Part shown: one piece after another, positions 48,326 through 57,729 of the stretch
How positions within the stretch are numbered: the stretch's first letter is position 1
Layout: every line of letters begins with the position of its first letter
Source of the DNA: Nitrosococcus wardiae
Lineage (GTDB): Bacteria; Pseudomonadota; Gammaproteobacteria; Nitrosococcales; Nitrosococcaceae
Assembly: GCF_004421105.1 (NCBI RefSeq)
Contig: NZ_CP038033.1
Coordinates: 1,011,659 to 1,075,658 of the forward strand
Direction: 5' to 3'
DNA: 64,000 bases
Translations under genes and position numbers: made by a program
The notes under the pieces: model-generated
Told to the model about the DNA's origin: nothing
The model's database searches: none
Seen by the model: only the letters and a program-made list of their open reading frames with translations

Positions 48326-49158
48326 GGTGTTTTCTCCTCGTTAAGTTAAGTTGGTCATTCAATTTTGAATTGGGAACCGAAATTTTCTCGGTGCTCGCCT
48401 AACAGATTGCAGGTGCCGTGCCAAGTGGGTACTTGAGGAGAATTAAAATTTCAATCTTTTGATTTTAAAAATCATATTTTTTCTCTCAGGGATTATTGTG
48501 CCGTTTCATGGAAAAAAGCGGCCTCTGAAGTTTGTCATGAAGCAACAAAAAAAATAAGGATGTTGGTTTAATTCCGGCACCTGAAGGGAGTTAATGTTGT
48601 CAATAGAAAGCCCAGAAAGTTGACAAAATAATTATTAATGTTAATAATTATCATTAGCAATTAAAGATGGTTTGAACCTCTAGCACTTTTAAGCCAGCAA
48701 GCCACAGCAGATTGTGGCGTTCTTCTCCACTTGGCACACGGCCTGGTCAGTCTACCGGGCCATTTTTTTGTCCTATTGATGTTGATAATCAAACTCCAAC
48801 CGCCCAGTCAAAGCAATTCGGTTTCAATTGTGACCTTGTGCTTTGGTACCCTCTGCCAAGTTTCGCTCAACGTGCAGTCAATCTAGGTGGCGGGCAGAGT
48901 TAGGCCCCTGGGCCCCATTTATGCTCGGCATGATGCTTCCTCGTTTGCCTCAGTGGCAAAGTTCCCGTGCTCTGCTTGCTGTGAACCACGAATGCACCTC
49001 GGGGGAGGATAAGTAGCTAGTAAAAGTTTTGCAGTATTTCTGGAGCGAGCCGGTGGCGTGGAGCCAGGGGACAGGGAAGTCCCCACAAACCCTTTTTTCA
49101 GGGAGGAAAAAGGGGTTTGTGGAACACCTTGAGGGGGGCCTAAGCCCCCCCGCTAGTT
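48326..49158. other. 833-base gene-free region
   Basis: No credible gene; a 63-codon ORF at 48712 has no supporting features. Towards the right it has two long hairpins: ccacaaaccc../..gggtttgtgg (49083-49122) and ggggggcctaagccccc (about 49134-49150), which lies just past the ABC-operon stop and may end that transcript. Confidence 0.5.
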
Positions 49159-50817
49159 TTATAAGGGAACTCGGGGCACTGCCGCCAGCAGTTTTTGAGT
49201 ATAGGGGTGGGTGGGGGCTCGGCAGACGTGGTCTGTGGGGCCCTGTTCAACGATGCGACCATTATGCATGACGGCGATCTCATTGCTGAGATATTCCACC
49301 ACACCAATGTTATGGGTGATAAACAGCAAGGTGAGATGATGTTCCCGTTGCAGATCTAGCAGTAGCTGGAGGATTTCAGCTTGTACGGATACGTCCAGGG
49401 CGCTGGTAATTTCGTCGCAGACCAGGAAGCGGGGTTCCAGCACCAGGGCTCGGGCAATCCCAATACGTTGGCGTTGGCCGCCGGAGAATTCGTGGGGGTA
49501 GCGCCACAGATAATCGGCCTCGAGTTGGACCCGCTCAAGCACGGCCCTGGCCCGCTCAAGGCGTTCCTCGCGGGAGTGACCGATGCCGTGAACCGCCATG
49601 GGTTCGGTCAGGGTCGCGGCAATGGAAAGGCGCGGGTTGAGCGACGACATGGGATCCTGAAAGATGATTTGCAGCTCTCGCCGGTAGCGGCGCAATTCCC
49701 TATGCTTCAATGTCGTCAGATCGGTGCCCGCGTAATGGATTTGGCCACCGCTAGGCTCTACTAGGCGGAGTATGGCTCGGCCCAGGGTAGTTTTGCCGCA
49801 GCCCGATTCGCCTACCAACGCTAGGATCTGTCCTGCTGGAATAACCATATCGACCCCGTCCACGGCGCGTACATAGCCAGCCACCTGCCGCAGTACCCCT
49901 TTGCGAATGGGGAAGTGCACCTCCAGGTTGCGCAGCTCTAGCAGTGGCGGCTGCTGGATGCCGGTCTTGGGGGGTGGGCCTCCCTTTGCTGCGGTTCGTT
50001 GGCGCTTGAGATTTTCGGGCAGGGCAGCCAGGAGCTGGCGGGTATAGGCGTGCTGCGGACGGTGCAGAATCTCGTTTAGGGTGCCGGATTCGACGATTTG
50101 CCCTAGCCGCATTACTGCCAACCGGTGGGCCATCTGGGAGACTACCCCGAAGTCGTGGGTGATGAAGAGTATGCTCATGCCCCGTCGCGCCTGCAACTCG
50201 CGCATCAAGCGCAGGATTTCGGCCTGAACGGTGACATCTAGGGCCGTGGTCGGCTCATCGGCAATGAGTAGATCCGGTTCGCAGGCCATGGCCATGGCAA
50301 TCATGATCCGCTGGCGTTGGCCGCCGGAGAGCCGATGGGGGTACTCGTCGACCCGTTGTTCAGGCTCAGGAATTTGTACCTGGGCCAGGGCTGCCACGGT
50401 GCGCTCTCGGGCCTCACTCTCATCCATGCCGGGGAAGTGGAGCTGCAGGGTTTCCATGATCTGCTCGCCAACGGTGAATACGGGATTGAGGGAGGTCATG
50501 GGTTCCTGGAAAATCATGGCGATGCGGGCACCGCGGATTTCCTGCCGGCGGGCTTCTGGCAGGCGCAACAGGTCCACTTGTTCATGGCGGTGATCTTGGC
50601 GCCAGTCAAACAAAATGCGTCCTTGGGGATGGCTGCTGATGTCTCGGGGCAGTAACTGGATCACCGACAGGGCGGTGACCGATTTGCCGCTACCCGACTC
50701 GCCTACCAAACAGAAGGTTTCCCCCCCTCCGATGGCAAAGCTTATTCCATCCACTGCCTTGACGGTTTCGCCGCCGGCTTGGAGGTAAGTCTTCAGATTT
50801 TCGACTTGGAGTAGCAC
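49159..50817 (-). CDS. Peptide ABC importer ATPase, two fused nucleotide-binding domains (YejF-like)
   Basis: This 552-residue cytoplasmic ATPase has two NBDs. NBD1: Walker [10 protein letters not shown], signature [12 protein letters not shown], Walker [16 protein letters not shown]2: [33 protein letters not shown], where Ile replaces the usual Pro after the catalytic Glu. Both are followed by the oligopeptide/dipeptide transporter C-terminal extension (HPYTRQLL-like [11 protein letters not shown] and [12 protein letters not shown]). This matches YejF/DppDF-type fusions that power peptide uptake. It is the last gene of a four-gene operon, 23 bases after the second permease gene. Confidence 0.93.
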   Translation of the reverse strand: MLLQVENLKTYLQAGGETVKAVDGISFAIGGGETFCLVGESGSGKSVTALSVIQLLPRDISSHPQGRILFDWRQDHRHEQVDLLRLPEARRQEIRGARIAMIFQEPMTSLNPVFTVGEQIMETLQLHFPGMDESEARERTVAALAQVQIPEPEQRVDEYPHRLSGGQRQRIMIAMAMACEPDLLIADEPTTALDVTVQAEILRLMRELQARRGMSILFITHDFGVVSQMAHRLAVMRLGQIVESGTLNEILHRPQHAYTRQLLAALPENLKRQRTAAKGGPPPKTGIQQPPLLELRNLEVHFPIRKGVLRQVAGYVRAVDGVDMVIPAGQILALVGESGCGKTTLGRAILRLVEPSGGQIHYAGTDLTTLKHRELRRYRRELQIIFQDPMSSLNPRLSIAATLTEPMAVHGIGHSREERLERARAVLERVQLEADYLWRYPHEFSGGQRQRIGIARALVLEPRFLVCDEITSALDVSVQAEILQLLLDLQREHHLTLLFITHNIGVVEYLSNEIAVMHNGRIVEQGPTDHVCRAPTHPYTQKLLAAVPRVPL

Positions 50818-50840
50818 GGTTCTCAGTCAGTTCTGAAATT

Positions 50841-52025
50841 CTATCTTAAGGATTTTTTTAGGTAGGGATCGATGGCATCACGGAGGGCTTCACCCACCAG
50901 GTTGTAGGCAAACACGGTGAGAAAAATGGCCCCACCGGGGAAGGCCGCCATCCACCAGTTGAAGGTGGAGGATCTCACCGCTTGGTTGAGCATTTGGCCC
51001 CAGGAGGGATCATCCACCAGGCCTAGACCCAGAAAGCTCAGCACGGCCTCCGCAAGAATGGCGGAGGCTACGCCGAAGCTGGCGGCCACCAAAATGGGGC
51101 CGATACCGTTAGGCAGCATGTGCCGAAAGAGGATGGAATGTAGGGGCAGTCCACAGGCCAGGGCGGCCTGGACAAAGTCCTGCTGCCGTAGGCGCAAGAA
51201 CTCGGCCCGCACGTAGCGGGCATAACCTGACCAACTGGTGATGCCAATGATCACCATGAGTAGGTACAGGCTACGCTCGAAGAAAGCCACAAAGGTGAGC
51301 AACAGGAACAGGGTGGGCACCGCCTCAAAGATTTCCACCAGGCGCATGCCGATGATATCCACCGCCCCGGAAAAATAGCCCATCAAGCCGCCAATGAGGA
51401 TCCCTAGGGCCAGGGCAATGCCGGTGGCGATAAAGCCAATCCCGAGGGCGATCCGCGAAGCATGGACCATCCGCGCCAGAACATCAGCGCCGTTTTCCTC
51501 GGTGCCAAACCAGTGATCCTTTTTAGGGGAAGCCAGGGGCGGTTGTAGCCCGGTCTCGCCCCGATCCCGTTGATAGTCCTTGGGGGAATAGGGGATGGGG
51601 GCGTACACCACCCAATCGTATTCTCCAGCCGCTTCCTGCTGCCGGTACTGCTCATAGATAGCCAGGGCTGGCGGCTGTACCCACGCGGCGCTAAGGGTCC
51701 CGGCCAGGAGCAACACGCTCCCTAGTCCCCCCAGCCAGGTTCGGAGCGAAGCCCGGCTCAGGGCCAGAAGCAGGCCGGTGAAAAATAGGGCTAACAAAGT
51801 GACATCGGCGGGAGTGAGATAACGCACCAGAGGGCTGTCGAGCTGACCGTCTTGGCTAAGCAACAAGGGGTGGCTGTTGGCCAAGAAAGGAGCGAACACG
51901 GCCAGAAAGACCAACAACCCAATCCAAGCCAACCCCAGTCGTGCGCCCCATTGGGTCAGCACCTCCCGTGCTACTTGGACAGCATAGCTGCGGCCCCGCC
52001 GTGGTGGTGACAATGTGCGGATCAT
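50841..52025 (-). CDS. Peptide ABC importer permease (DppC/YejE-like)
   Basis: This 394-residue inner-membrane permease has an N-terminal helix (GLAWIGLLVFLAVFAPFLA), then extra hydrophobic helices at about 72-115 (VTLLALFFTGLLLALS, GLGSVLLLAGTLSAAWV) not found in minimal DppC (about 300 residues), a periplasmic segment ending HWFGTEENGADVLARMVH, and the core with the EAA-type loop FVQAALACGLPLHSILFRHMLPNGIGPILV. The GTDxxGRDxxSR-like motif (GTEENGADVLARMVHASR) is typical. It heterodimerises with the DppB/YejB-like permease, 3 bases upstream. Confidence 0.92.
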   Translation of the reverse strand: MIRTLSPPRRGRSYAVQVAREVLTQWGARLGLAWIGLLVFLAVFAPFLANSHPLLLSQDGQLDSPLVRYLTPADVTLLALFFTGLLLALSRASLRTWLGGLGSVLLLAGTLSAAWVQPPALAIYEQYRQQEAAGEYDWVVYAPIPYSPKDYQRDRGETGLQPPLASPKKDHWFGTEENGADVLARMVHASRIALGIGFIATGIALALGILIGGLMGYFSGAVDIIGMRLVEIFEAVPTLFLLLTFVAFFERSLYLLMVIIGITSWSGYARYVRAEFLRLRQQDFVQAALACGLPLHSILFRHMLPNGIGPILVAASFGVASAILAEAVLSFLGLGLVDDPSWGQMLNQAVRSSTFNWWMAAFPGGAIFLTVFAYNLVGEALRDAIDPYLKKSLR

Positions 52026-52028
52026 GGT

Positions 52029-53408
52029 TCAGTCATAACTCACGCGGGGATCAGCGATCGCATAACAAAGGTCGGCGATAAGATAGCCGACCAGAGTCAA
52101 TAGGCCGCTGATGAGGGTAATCGAGAGTACCAATTCCCGGTCTCGAGTCTGTACCGCTTCCACCGCCAGCTTGCCCATCCCCTCAATGGAAAAGATGGAT
52201 TCCACGATGACCGAACCGGCCAATAGGCCAGGAAGGAGAGTCGCCGAGACCGTGATCAGGGGCAAGAGGCTATTTCGGAATACGTGCTTCCAAAGGACTA
52301 CCTTTTCGGCCAAGCCTTTTGCCTGGGCGGTGCGGGCATAGTCAGCCATAAGGTTTTCTAGCACAGCAGTGCGGGTAAGCTTGGAGAGGAAGGCAAAACC
52401 ACTATAGGTCAGGCAGAGGACAGGCAGCACCAGGTGCCAGAGCCGGTCCAGCAGAAAGCCGCGGACAAACTCCCCGCCTCCCCAGTGGGTGCCCACAGCT
52501 AGGCCCAGCCCTGCGCCCAACAACCCCAGCAGACTTACCCGTAAGCCGGTGTAATCTGTATAGCCTAGTCCCCCGACGGCCACGATGAGGAGCAGGCTAA
52601 GGAGGACCGTTACCCCCAGATGGGGGCCAGGTAAGTTAGCCCCCATCCAGAGACCTAGACTCAAGCCTAACCCGGCCAGCAAGCCGACTCGGAGTAGACG
52701 GGGGACTTTCAGGGCCAATCCTATTCCCATGATAGTGCCTACCGCACCGGTGCCGAACAGGAGGGCCACTTCCTGTAGGGAGCCCCAGTGGGGCAGGAAG
52801 GGCATATCCAGGGCTTCGCGAGTGTTGAGGCCAGCAGTGGGAAACCAGTGCCAATATTGATCGCTGGCAAAAAAGCCAATCAACAGGACGCCGGCCAACA
52901 TAGTGGGGATTGACCATAGTCCTAACATCAGGGCGCTCGAGCTCACATCGAATACCTTGCCCCGCTCGGTGGCGGCGCGCACCCCGACGGCAATCGCCAA
53001 AGTATAGATAAGGGGCAGGGAAAGGGCATTGAGCAGCAAGGTGAGGGGGACCCGCTCTTCCAGCAGGTCCAGTACCGGGCGGCCGTAGCGGAAGCTGGTA
53101 CCTAAATCGGAGCCTTTCCAGAAGGAAAAGCCGCTAATGTGACGTTCCTCATCAAAGGTGAACCCCACCGGAGAGACATTGTTCAGCCACCGCAGATACT
53201 GGACGGCCGGTGGCGAGTCCAGGCCGTAAAGTTGATTGTAATAATCTTCCAATGCCTTCTTGGCCTGGGGCTCTAGGTTCTGGCCCTCGATGAGGCTTTG
53301 GGCGCTGATGCCACCGGGGGAAGCCGCCATGACAGTAAATACCACTAAAGTGATCCCCAGCAGGGTGGGGATCATCAAGAGCAGGCGGCGGATGACATAA
53401 GTAGACAT
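52029..53408 (-). CDS. Peptide ABC importer permease (DppB/YejB-like), enlarged
   Basis: This 459-residue inner-membrane permease starts TYVIRRLLLMIPTLLGITLVVF, the DppB signature. It continues with LDSPPAVQYLRWLNNV and LGTSFRYGRPVLDLLEERVPLTLLLN, and ends with the EAA loop YARTAQAKGLAEKVVLWKHVFRNSLLPLI and VESIFSIEGMGKL. Between about residues 218 and 325 it has an extra block of about 100 residues with three or four predicted helices (LLRVGLLAGLGLSLGLWMG, VTVLLSLLLIVAVGGLGY) absent from standard 310-340 residue homologues. It is second in the operon, 18 bases after the binding-protein gene. Confidence 0.92.
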   Translation of the reverse strand: MSTYVIRRLLLMIPTLLGITLVVFTVMAASPGGISAQSLIEGQNLEPQAKKALEDYYNQLYGLDSPPAVQYLRWLNNVSPVGFTFDEERHISGFSFWKGSDLGTSFRYGRPVLDLLEERVPLTLLLNALSLPLIYTLAIAVGVRAATERGKVFDVSSSALMLGLWSIPTMLAGVLLIGFFASDQYWHWFPTAGLNTREALDMPFLPHWGSLQEVALLFGTGAVGTIMGIGLALKVPRLLRVGLLAGLGLSLGLWMGANLPGPHLGVTVLLSLLLIVAVGGLGYTDYTGLRVSLLGLLGAGLGLAVGTHWGGGEFVRGFLLDRLWHLVLPVLCLTYSGFAFLSKLTRTAVLENLMADYARTAQAKGLAEKVVLWKHVFRNSLLPLITVSATLLPGLLAGSVIVESIFSIEGMGKLAVEAVQTRDRELVLSITLISGLLTLVGYLIADLCYAIADPRVSYD

Positions 53409-53426
53409 CGCGACGGGTGCCTTGAA

Positions 53427-55286
53427 TTAATAGGTGTATTTCTGCTCAGGTTCCGGGACGTACCACTCCACCGGGGTCACGCCTAAATTCAAGCCCAGGC
53501 GAGTGATTTCCAAGTTGCGCATGCGCTGATCCACAAACAATAGTGATTCCCGCCGCATCAGAAAAGTATAGGGCTGGTCTTCATATAAGATGTGCTCACA
53601 GGCTTGCCACAGGGGCATGCGCTTGTTTTCATCCACCGTCGCCCGGGCTTCCTCGATCAGAGCATCGAGTTCTGGATTACGGTAAGCAATGAAATTATCG
53701 CCGCCTGGGATGGTTTGGCTGCTATGGAACATCTGATAGATATCGATCTCGACCCCACTGGTCCAGCCCAGGGCAATGGCATCGAAGTTCTTTTTGTTAA
53801 TCCGATCCAACATAACCGACCATTCCGTGGGCTTAGGCTCTAGCAGGATTCCGGCGCGGGCGTATAGATCCTTGAGGAATAGCACCAGGCGCTGGGTGTC
53901 ATCGGCATCCTGGAAAAACACCAGTTCAAAGCGGAAGGGTTGGTGGTTGGCATCCTCTAAGACTCCATCCCCGTCCCGATCCGCGTAGCCTGCTTGCGCC
54001 AACAGTGCCTTGGCTTTGGCCAAATCGAAAGGCCGGGGAGTCAAGGTGGGGTCGTGCTGAGGACTGCGAGGGCTGAAGGGACTGACCGCCGGCTCAGCGT
54101 AGCCTAGCATGATTTGCTCGATAATGCTGGCGCGGTCGGTGAGAAAAGTCATGGCTTGACGTACCCGCTTGTCGGCAAAACGGGTGGGTTTACCATCACG
54201 TTCCTGATTCCACGCCACGTAACTGTAGCCGGCCGTGGGGCTCATATACTCAAAGTGTTGAGTACGCTCCCCAAGGGCCTGATCTTCCAGCAACCGATGA
54301 TACTCCAGGGGACGGGCGCCGTAGATATCAATGTCGCCATTGCGGAAGGTGGTCAGGCGGGCGCTGTCATTGGCGATGACCTTCCATAGCAGTTTATCGA
54401 AAGAGGGTTGTATCGGCCCCCAGTAACGGGGGTTGCGCTCCAGTTCCACCAGGCCCTGGTCCGGAGTCCAGCCCTTGGGGTCCTGAAGGCGGTAGGGGCC
54501 TGATCCCAGCAGCAACCCCTTGGATTGGTTAAAGCTTTCCGGTTGTTGCAGGTAAGGTCCATAAAAATGTTGGGGCAGTATGGTCAGGCCCCCTGCCAGG
54601 GCCAGACTGTTAAAATAGGGTTCCTTGAATTTAAATTCCACCTGATAGGGGCCGAGGGCAGTGACCTGCTCAATCTTTTCATAATAAGCTCGCTCCCGCG
54701 GCGCGGCAATGGCCGGATTCATGATAAAAGCGAAGGAGAAAGCCACGTCCTCGGCGGTGAGGGGTTCACCATCGGAAAAGGTGATACCTTTCCGTAAGCG
54801 GAAACGGAAAGTCAGCCCATCTTCGCTGACTTCCCAATCCCGGGCCAGCAGGCCTTGCCATTCCAGGGTTTCTGGGTTGCGTGTGAGCAATGTTTCCAGC
54901 ACATAGCCCTGGACCTCGGCGGCATAGGCGTCGGTGGAAACCAGGGGGGTCAAGGTTTTCAGTCCTGTGCCGAAGGCCTGTACGAGCCAGTCGCCAGGGC
55001 GATAGTCAGACTGCTGGGTGGCGGTATAGGCGCGACGGAATGCCGGCGGGATATCGGCCGTACCACCGCTTTCGGTAGGGGCGAGAGTGAGGCCGCCGCT
55101 GCCGGTGCTACGTATCAAATCGCGCAGCCCGCGCAAATCCTGGGCCTGCTCGGTCAGGGTTCGCTCCATTTCGGCAAGCTTAAGCCATTGCCGATCGACC
55201 ATGTACATGGCAAGCAGGATAAGAATGAACAGCAGGCTCAAAAACAGAAAAAGAAAAAAATCTTTGACCGTGAATCGTCGTGCCAT
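53427..55286 (-). CDS. Membrane-anchored peptide-binding protein (SBP family 5)
   Basis: This 619-residue protein starts with an uncleaved-looking helix (FFLFLFLSLLFILILLAMYMV, about 10-30) followed by a short coiled coil (WLKLAEMERTLTEQAQDLRGLRDLI), not the usual lipoprotein or cleavable signal. The rest is the family-5 fold: LVSTDAYAAEVQGYVLETLLTR, then the signature DGLTFRFRLRKGITFSDGEPLTAEDVAFSF, and near the end the typical WTSGVEIDIYQMFHSSQ. It delivers oligopeptides to the permeases. It is the first gene of the operon, so the promoter lies right of 55286. Tethering may make it work in cis with the enlarged permeases. Confidence 0.9.
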   Translation of the reverse strand: MARRFTVKDFFLFLFLSLLFILILLAMYMVDRQWLKLAEMERTLTEQAQDLRGLRDLIRSTGSGGLTLAPTESGGTADIPPAFRRAYTATQQSDYRPGDWLVQAFGTGLKTLTPLVSTDAYAAEVQGYVLETLLTRNPETLEWQGLLARDWEVSEDGLTFRFRLRKGITFSDGEPLTAEDVAFSFAFIMNPAIAAPRERAYYEKIEQVTALGPYQVEFKFKEPYFNSLALAGGLTILPQHFYGPYLQQPESFNQSKGLLLGSGPYRLQDPKGWTPDQGLVELERNPRYWGPIQPSFDKLLWKVIANDSARLTTFRNGDIDIYGARPLEYHRLLEDQALGERTQHFEYMSPTAGYSYVAWNQERDGKPTRFADKRVRQAMTFLTDRASIIEQIMLGYAEPAVSPFSPRSPQHDPTLTPRPFDLAKAKALLAQAGYADRDGDGVLEDANHQPFRFELVFFQDADDTQRLVLFLKDLYARAGILLEPKPTEWSVMLDRINKKNFDAIALGWTSGVEIDIYQMFHSSQTIPGGDNFIAYRNPELDALIEEARATVDENKRMPLWQACEHILYEDQPYTFLMRRESLLFVDQRMRNLEITRLGLNLGVTPVEWYVPEPEQKYTY

Positions 55287-55490
55287 GAGAGCGTTCTGCA
55301 GATGGGTTTCAGGTGACCATGGGACAGTTTGAAGACAGCGCTAGCGCTATCTTTGCCGGGTAGTCATTAGATAATACAGAGTGGTTAAAAATCACAAAAA
55401 ACTAAGTAATCTTCTTGTCTGTCTGAGCGTGATTGTGACCCATTGCCATAGGGATGGCAAGGGATATGCTCTGATGAAAGCGTGCATAAA

Positions 55491-55525
55491 AAACCGCCCG
55501 CTGTGGTTGCAGCGGGCGGTCTGTT
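55491..55525 (-). terminator. Strong terminator of the RRM protein gene
   Basis: CCGCCCGCTG/CAGCGGGCGG stem at 55494-55519 with TTTTTT following on the minus strand, 30 bases past the RRM gene stop. Confidence 0.9.
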
Positions 55526-55551
55526 TCTAAATAGCTAAATAAAACTGCTAG

Positions 55552-55845
55552 TTAGAAGCGTCTTTGACGGTCACCAAAACCTTCGTTGCGGCGAAAACCT
55601 TCATTGCGGGGGCGGGCCTGGTTGACTATGATTTGCCGTCCTTGGAGATCAGAGTCATTCATCTCTTTTATGGCTGTTTCGGCATCTTCTTGCCTAACCA
55701 TTTCAACAAAGCCAAATCCTTTGGAGCGGTTCGAAAACTTGTCTACGATCACCTTAGCTGAGGAAACCTCACCGTAGTTCTCAAATGCTGCTCTTAGGTC
55801 TTCGTCCGTTACTTGATAGGAGAGATTTCCAACATAAATATTCAC
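55552..55845 (-). CDS. Single-RRM RNA-binding protein
   Basis: This 97-residue protein starts at GTG 55845 (VNIYVGNLSYQVTDEDL), with AGGAATATCTATA upstream; an extension to 55878 lacks homology. RNP2 is IYVGNL (3-8) and RNP1 is KGFGFVEM (about 43-50). The C-terminal tail is Arg/Gly/Asn-rich (ARPRNEGFRRNEGFGDRQRRF). Bacterial proteins of this type (Rbp-like) bind single-stranded RNA; roles in cold response are known in cyanobacteria. It has its own terminator. Confidence 0.92.
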   Translation of the reverse strand: MNIYVGNLSYQVTDEDLRAAFENYGEVSSAKVIVDKFSNRSKGFGFVEMVRQEDAETAIKEMNDSDLQGRQIIVNQARPRNEGFRRNEGFGDRQRRF

Positions 55846-55878
55846 TATAGATATTCCTGAGGTCAAAAACTGTGCCAT

Positions 55879-56256
55879 TTATTGGTAATATCATCAAAAT
55901 CTTAACTAATGGCACATAAATCAAGACCTGATGGGGGCAAGCAGAGGACTTCCGCTCGCCAAGGCTATCCTTTACACATATAGTAGTCTAAGACAAGAAG
56001 GTTGCCAAATAAATTCTATAGGGAAGCAAAAATATTTTCTTATCGGTGATTAAGCTCCAAAGTTTGGAATCAGGCTGAAGCATGGCTGAGGCCATCTTCC
56101 GGCATGCAAAAGCATTCCACCCTAGGAGTCCTTATTTACGCCTAGCCGTTCGGCCGGCGGCGTATCGCTGCTAGTGAGCTTGGCTGTTCGGACTTGCGCC
56201 TTGAAGGAATAGATTTTTAGCAAGATGTTTGATCCTAAAGAAGAAAGGTAACGGAA
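55879..56256. other. Gene-free region
   Basis: I see no gene or clear signal apart from the expected promoter of the RRM gene on the left. Confidence 0.4.
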
Positions 56257-56475
56257 ATGACTCCCAAAGCGCTTGTCCGCGAATGGATATCCCGATTTAA
56301 TGCTGCTGATGTCGATGGTCTCGCTAAACTGTACGCCCCGGATGCAGTGAACGACCAGGTGGTCTTCTCAGAGCCACTTCGTGGGTGCGAGGCCATTCGA
56401 GAGATGTTCAAAATCGAGTTTGGTCGTGCAGAAATAGCCTGCATCAAGGAGCAGCAACCAGCAGCATTCAATTAA
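56257..56475 (+). pseudogene. SnoaL/NTF2-like protein, truncated
   Basis: The frame reads MTPKALVREWISRFNAADVD, then LAKLYAPDAVNDQVVFSEPLRGCEAIREMFKIEFGRAE, the first two-thirds of a SnoaL-like fold (typically 110-140 residues). It then diverges (IACIKEQQPAAFN) and stops. The region downstream to 56591 (IEVFWLDEEFRDYLLERQKLDH) does not supply the missing strands. AAGAAAGG precedes the ATG. Probably a 3'-truncated gene; a functional short form cannot be excluded. Confidence 0.65.
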
Positions 56476-56645
56476 TCCTGCAGTTGAGAATATTTAAGGA
56501 TTCGGCTGCTGAGCATGGCGGGATTGAAGTTTTCTGGTTGGACGAAGAGTTTCGGGATTATTTACTAGAGCGGCAGAAGCTTGATCACTAACCCCATACT
56601 CCGCCTGAGTTTGCTTGGGTGGGATTTCTACTGGAGTTAAGGACG

Positions 56646-57089
56646 ATGATTGACCCCAACAAAGATTATTATGGTTGGACTCAAGAAACCGTTGAGAAAT
56701 TACGCCAGGGAAAATTTAACGAGATCAACATTGACCACCTGATAGAAGAAATAGAAGACATGGGAAAAAGCGAGCGCCGGGAGCTTAAAAACCGCTTAAC
56801 CGTACTACTAATTCACTTACTCAAGTGGCAATATCAGCCGGAGCGCCGGGGTCGGAATTGGCGTTGGCGTTTAACTATCAAAGATCAGCGGCTCAATGTG
56901 GGTGAAGTCATCAATGACAACCCCAGTTTTAAACCGCAACTTTCGCTAATAGGTAAAATCGCCTATCAAAGCGCAGTGATTAACGCGGCACGGGAAACCG
57001 GCTTAGATGAAGACATTTTTCCCGCTACATTCGAGCAAACCGGTTGGACGTGGGAGCAGATGTTGAATTCGGAATTTTTGCCGGAATAA
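56646..57089 (+). CDS. DUF29 family protein
   Basis: This 147-residue protein begins at ATG 56646 (MIDPNKDYYGWTQETVEKLRQGKF). The DUF29 signatures are Y-x-x-W-x-x-x-x-x-x-x-L-R-x-G-x-F, then IDHLIEEIEDMGKSERRELKNRLTVLLIHLLKWQYQPERRGRNWRWRLTI, and a C-terminal Y..A...A..ETGL block (YQSAVINAARETGLDEDIFP) before CPWT-like TGWTWEQML. All are intact. Function unknown; the family is common in cyanobacteria and gammaproteobacteria, often with mobile DNA. Confidence 0.92.
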   Translation: MIDPNKDYYGWTQETVEKLRQGKFNEINIDHLIEEIEDMGKSERRELKNRLTVLLIHLLKWQYQPERRGRNWRWRLTIKDQRLNVGEVINDNPSFKPQLSLIGKIAYQSAVINAARETGLDEDIFPATFEQTGWTWEQMLNSEFLPE

Positions 57090-57147
57090 TTTCACAACCC
57101 TTTCAGGGGGGTAGCCCGTTTTTTTCGTCTGGTGCTTACTTTTAGCT

Positions 57148-57284
57148 TACAAGAACCTGAGTTCTAGATAAGAAAGGGGTGTCTCCCGGACCAGGAATTC
57201 GGAAAAATTCCTGGTGTGGAATAAGAGAAAACAACTAGGAGACAGCTGTGATGAGTTTAGAGACTTTGTTTTGCGATGTCGATC
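57148..57284 (+). pseudogene. IS982-type left end with transposase start
   Basis: Starts with the inverted-repeat-like cctgagttctagataagaaa (about 57155-57174), whose inverted partner is at 60195-60228 (ttatccagaactcagg). It continues to ATG 57252, MSLETLFCDVD, the IS982 transposase N-terminus, and is then joined abruptly to a relBE remnant at 57285. Confidence 0.6.
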
Positions 57285-57560
57285 CCAATTCAAAAGGATG
57301 AGTGGACTTCAGCTCTTGAAAAACAATCCTCTCTGCCCGCTGTTGAACAGGGTTTGGCAAGGAGGCAAGTTCTTTCAAGAAACGCTTGGTGTATTCAACC
57401 CTCCACATCACCGGCCTTTAATATTCCCTGGCCGCATCCCCCGAAAGCCGTTCATCGTCTTCCGTTTCATCCATTAGCTTAGTAATCCAAAATTCTCGAT
57501 GATCTCCTCGATCCGCTGAAACTCATCAAAGGGAATTTGAACAGCCATTTGCCACAGTGG
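57285..57560 (-). pseudogene. Decayed duplicate of the RelE/antitoxin module
   Basis: Bases 57285-57555 match 59219-59498 at about 90 % in the same orientation, covering the 5' two-thirds of the relE-type toxin and most of its antitoxin gene. Deletions in the toxin-antitoxin junction (loss of ..gattcata.. near 57419) break both frames. The start is fused to IS982 sequence. Confidence 0.85.
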
Positions 57561-57729
57561 GTCTTTACGGGATGCTGCTCGAACTCGCCTCGGCAGATCT
57601 GTAGCCCACCGTGACAGAATCTCTCTCTGGGGCTATGCTAAAAATAAGTAGCTCAGTGGTACTTAAATTCAGCAGCCATGGCCGGAAAGGGCTCCTTTCT
57701 TCCTAGCCTGAGGATCGCTTGAGGCACCG
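57561..57729. other. Short gene-free leader region
   Basis: Nothing recognised apart from the probable promoter of the following gene. Confidence 0.35.

Noticed and set aside
48712-48903. 63-codon plus-strand ORF
   Set aside because: No ribosome site, no homology and in a gene-free region with hairpins.
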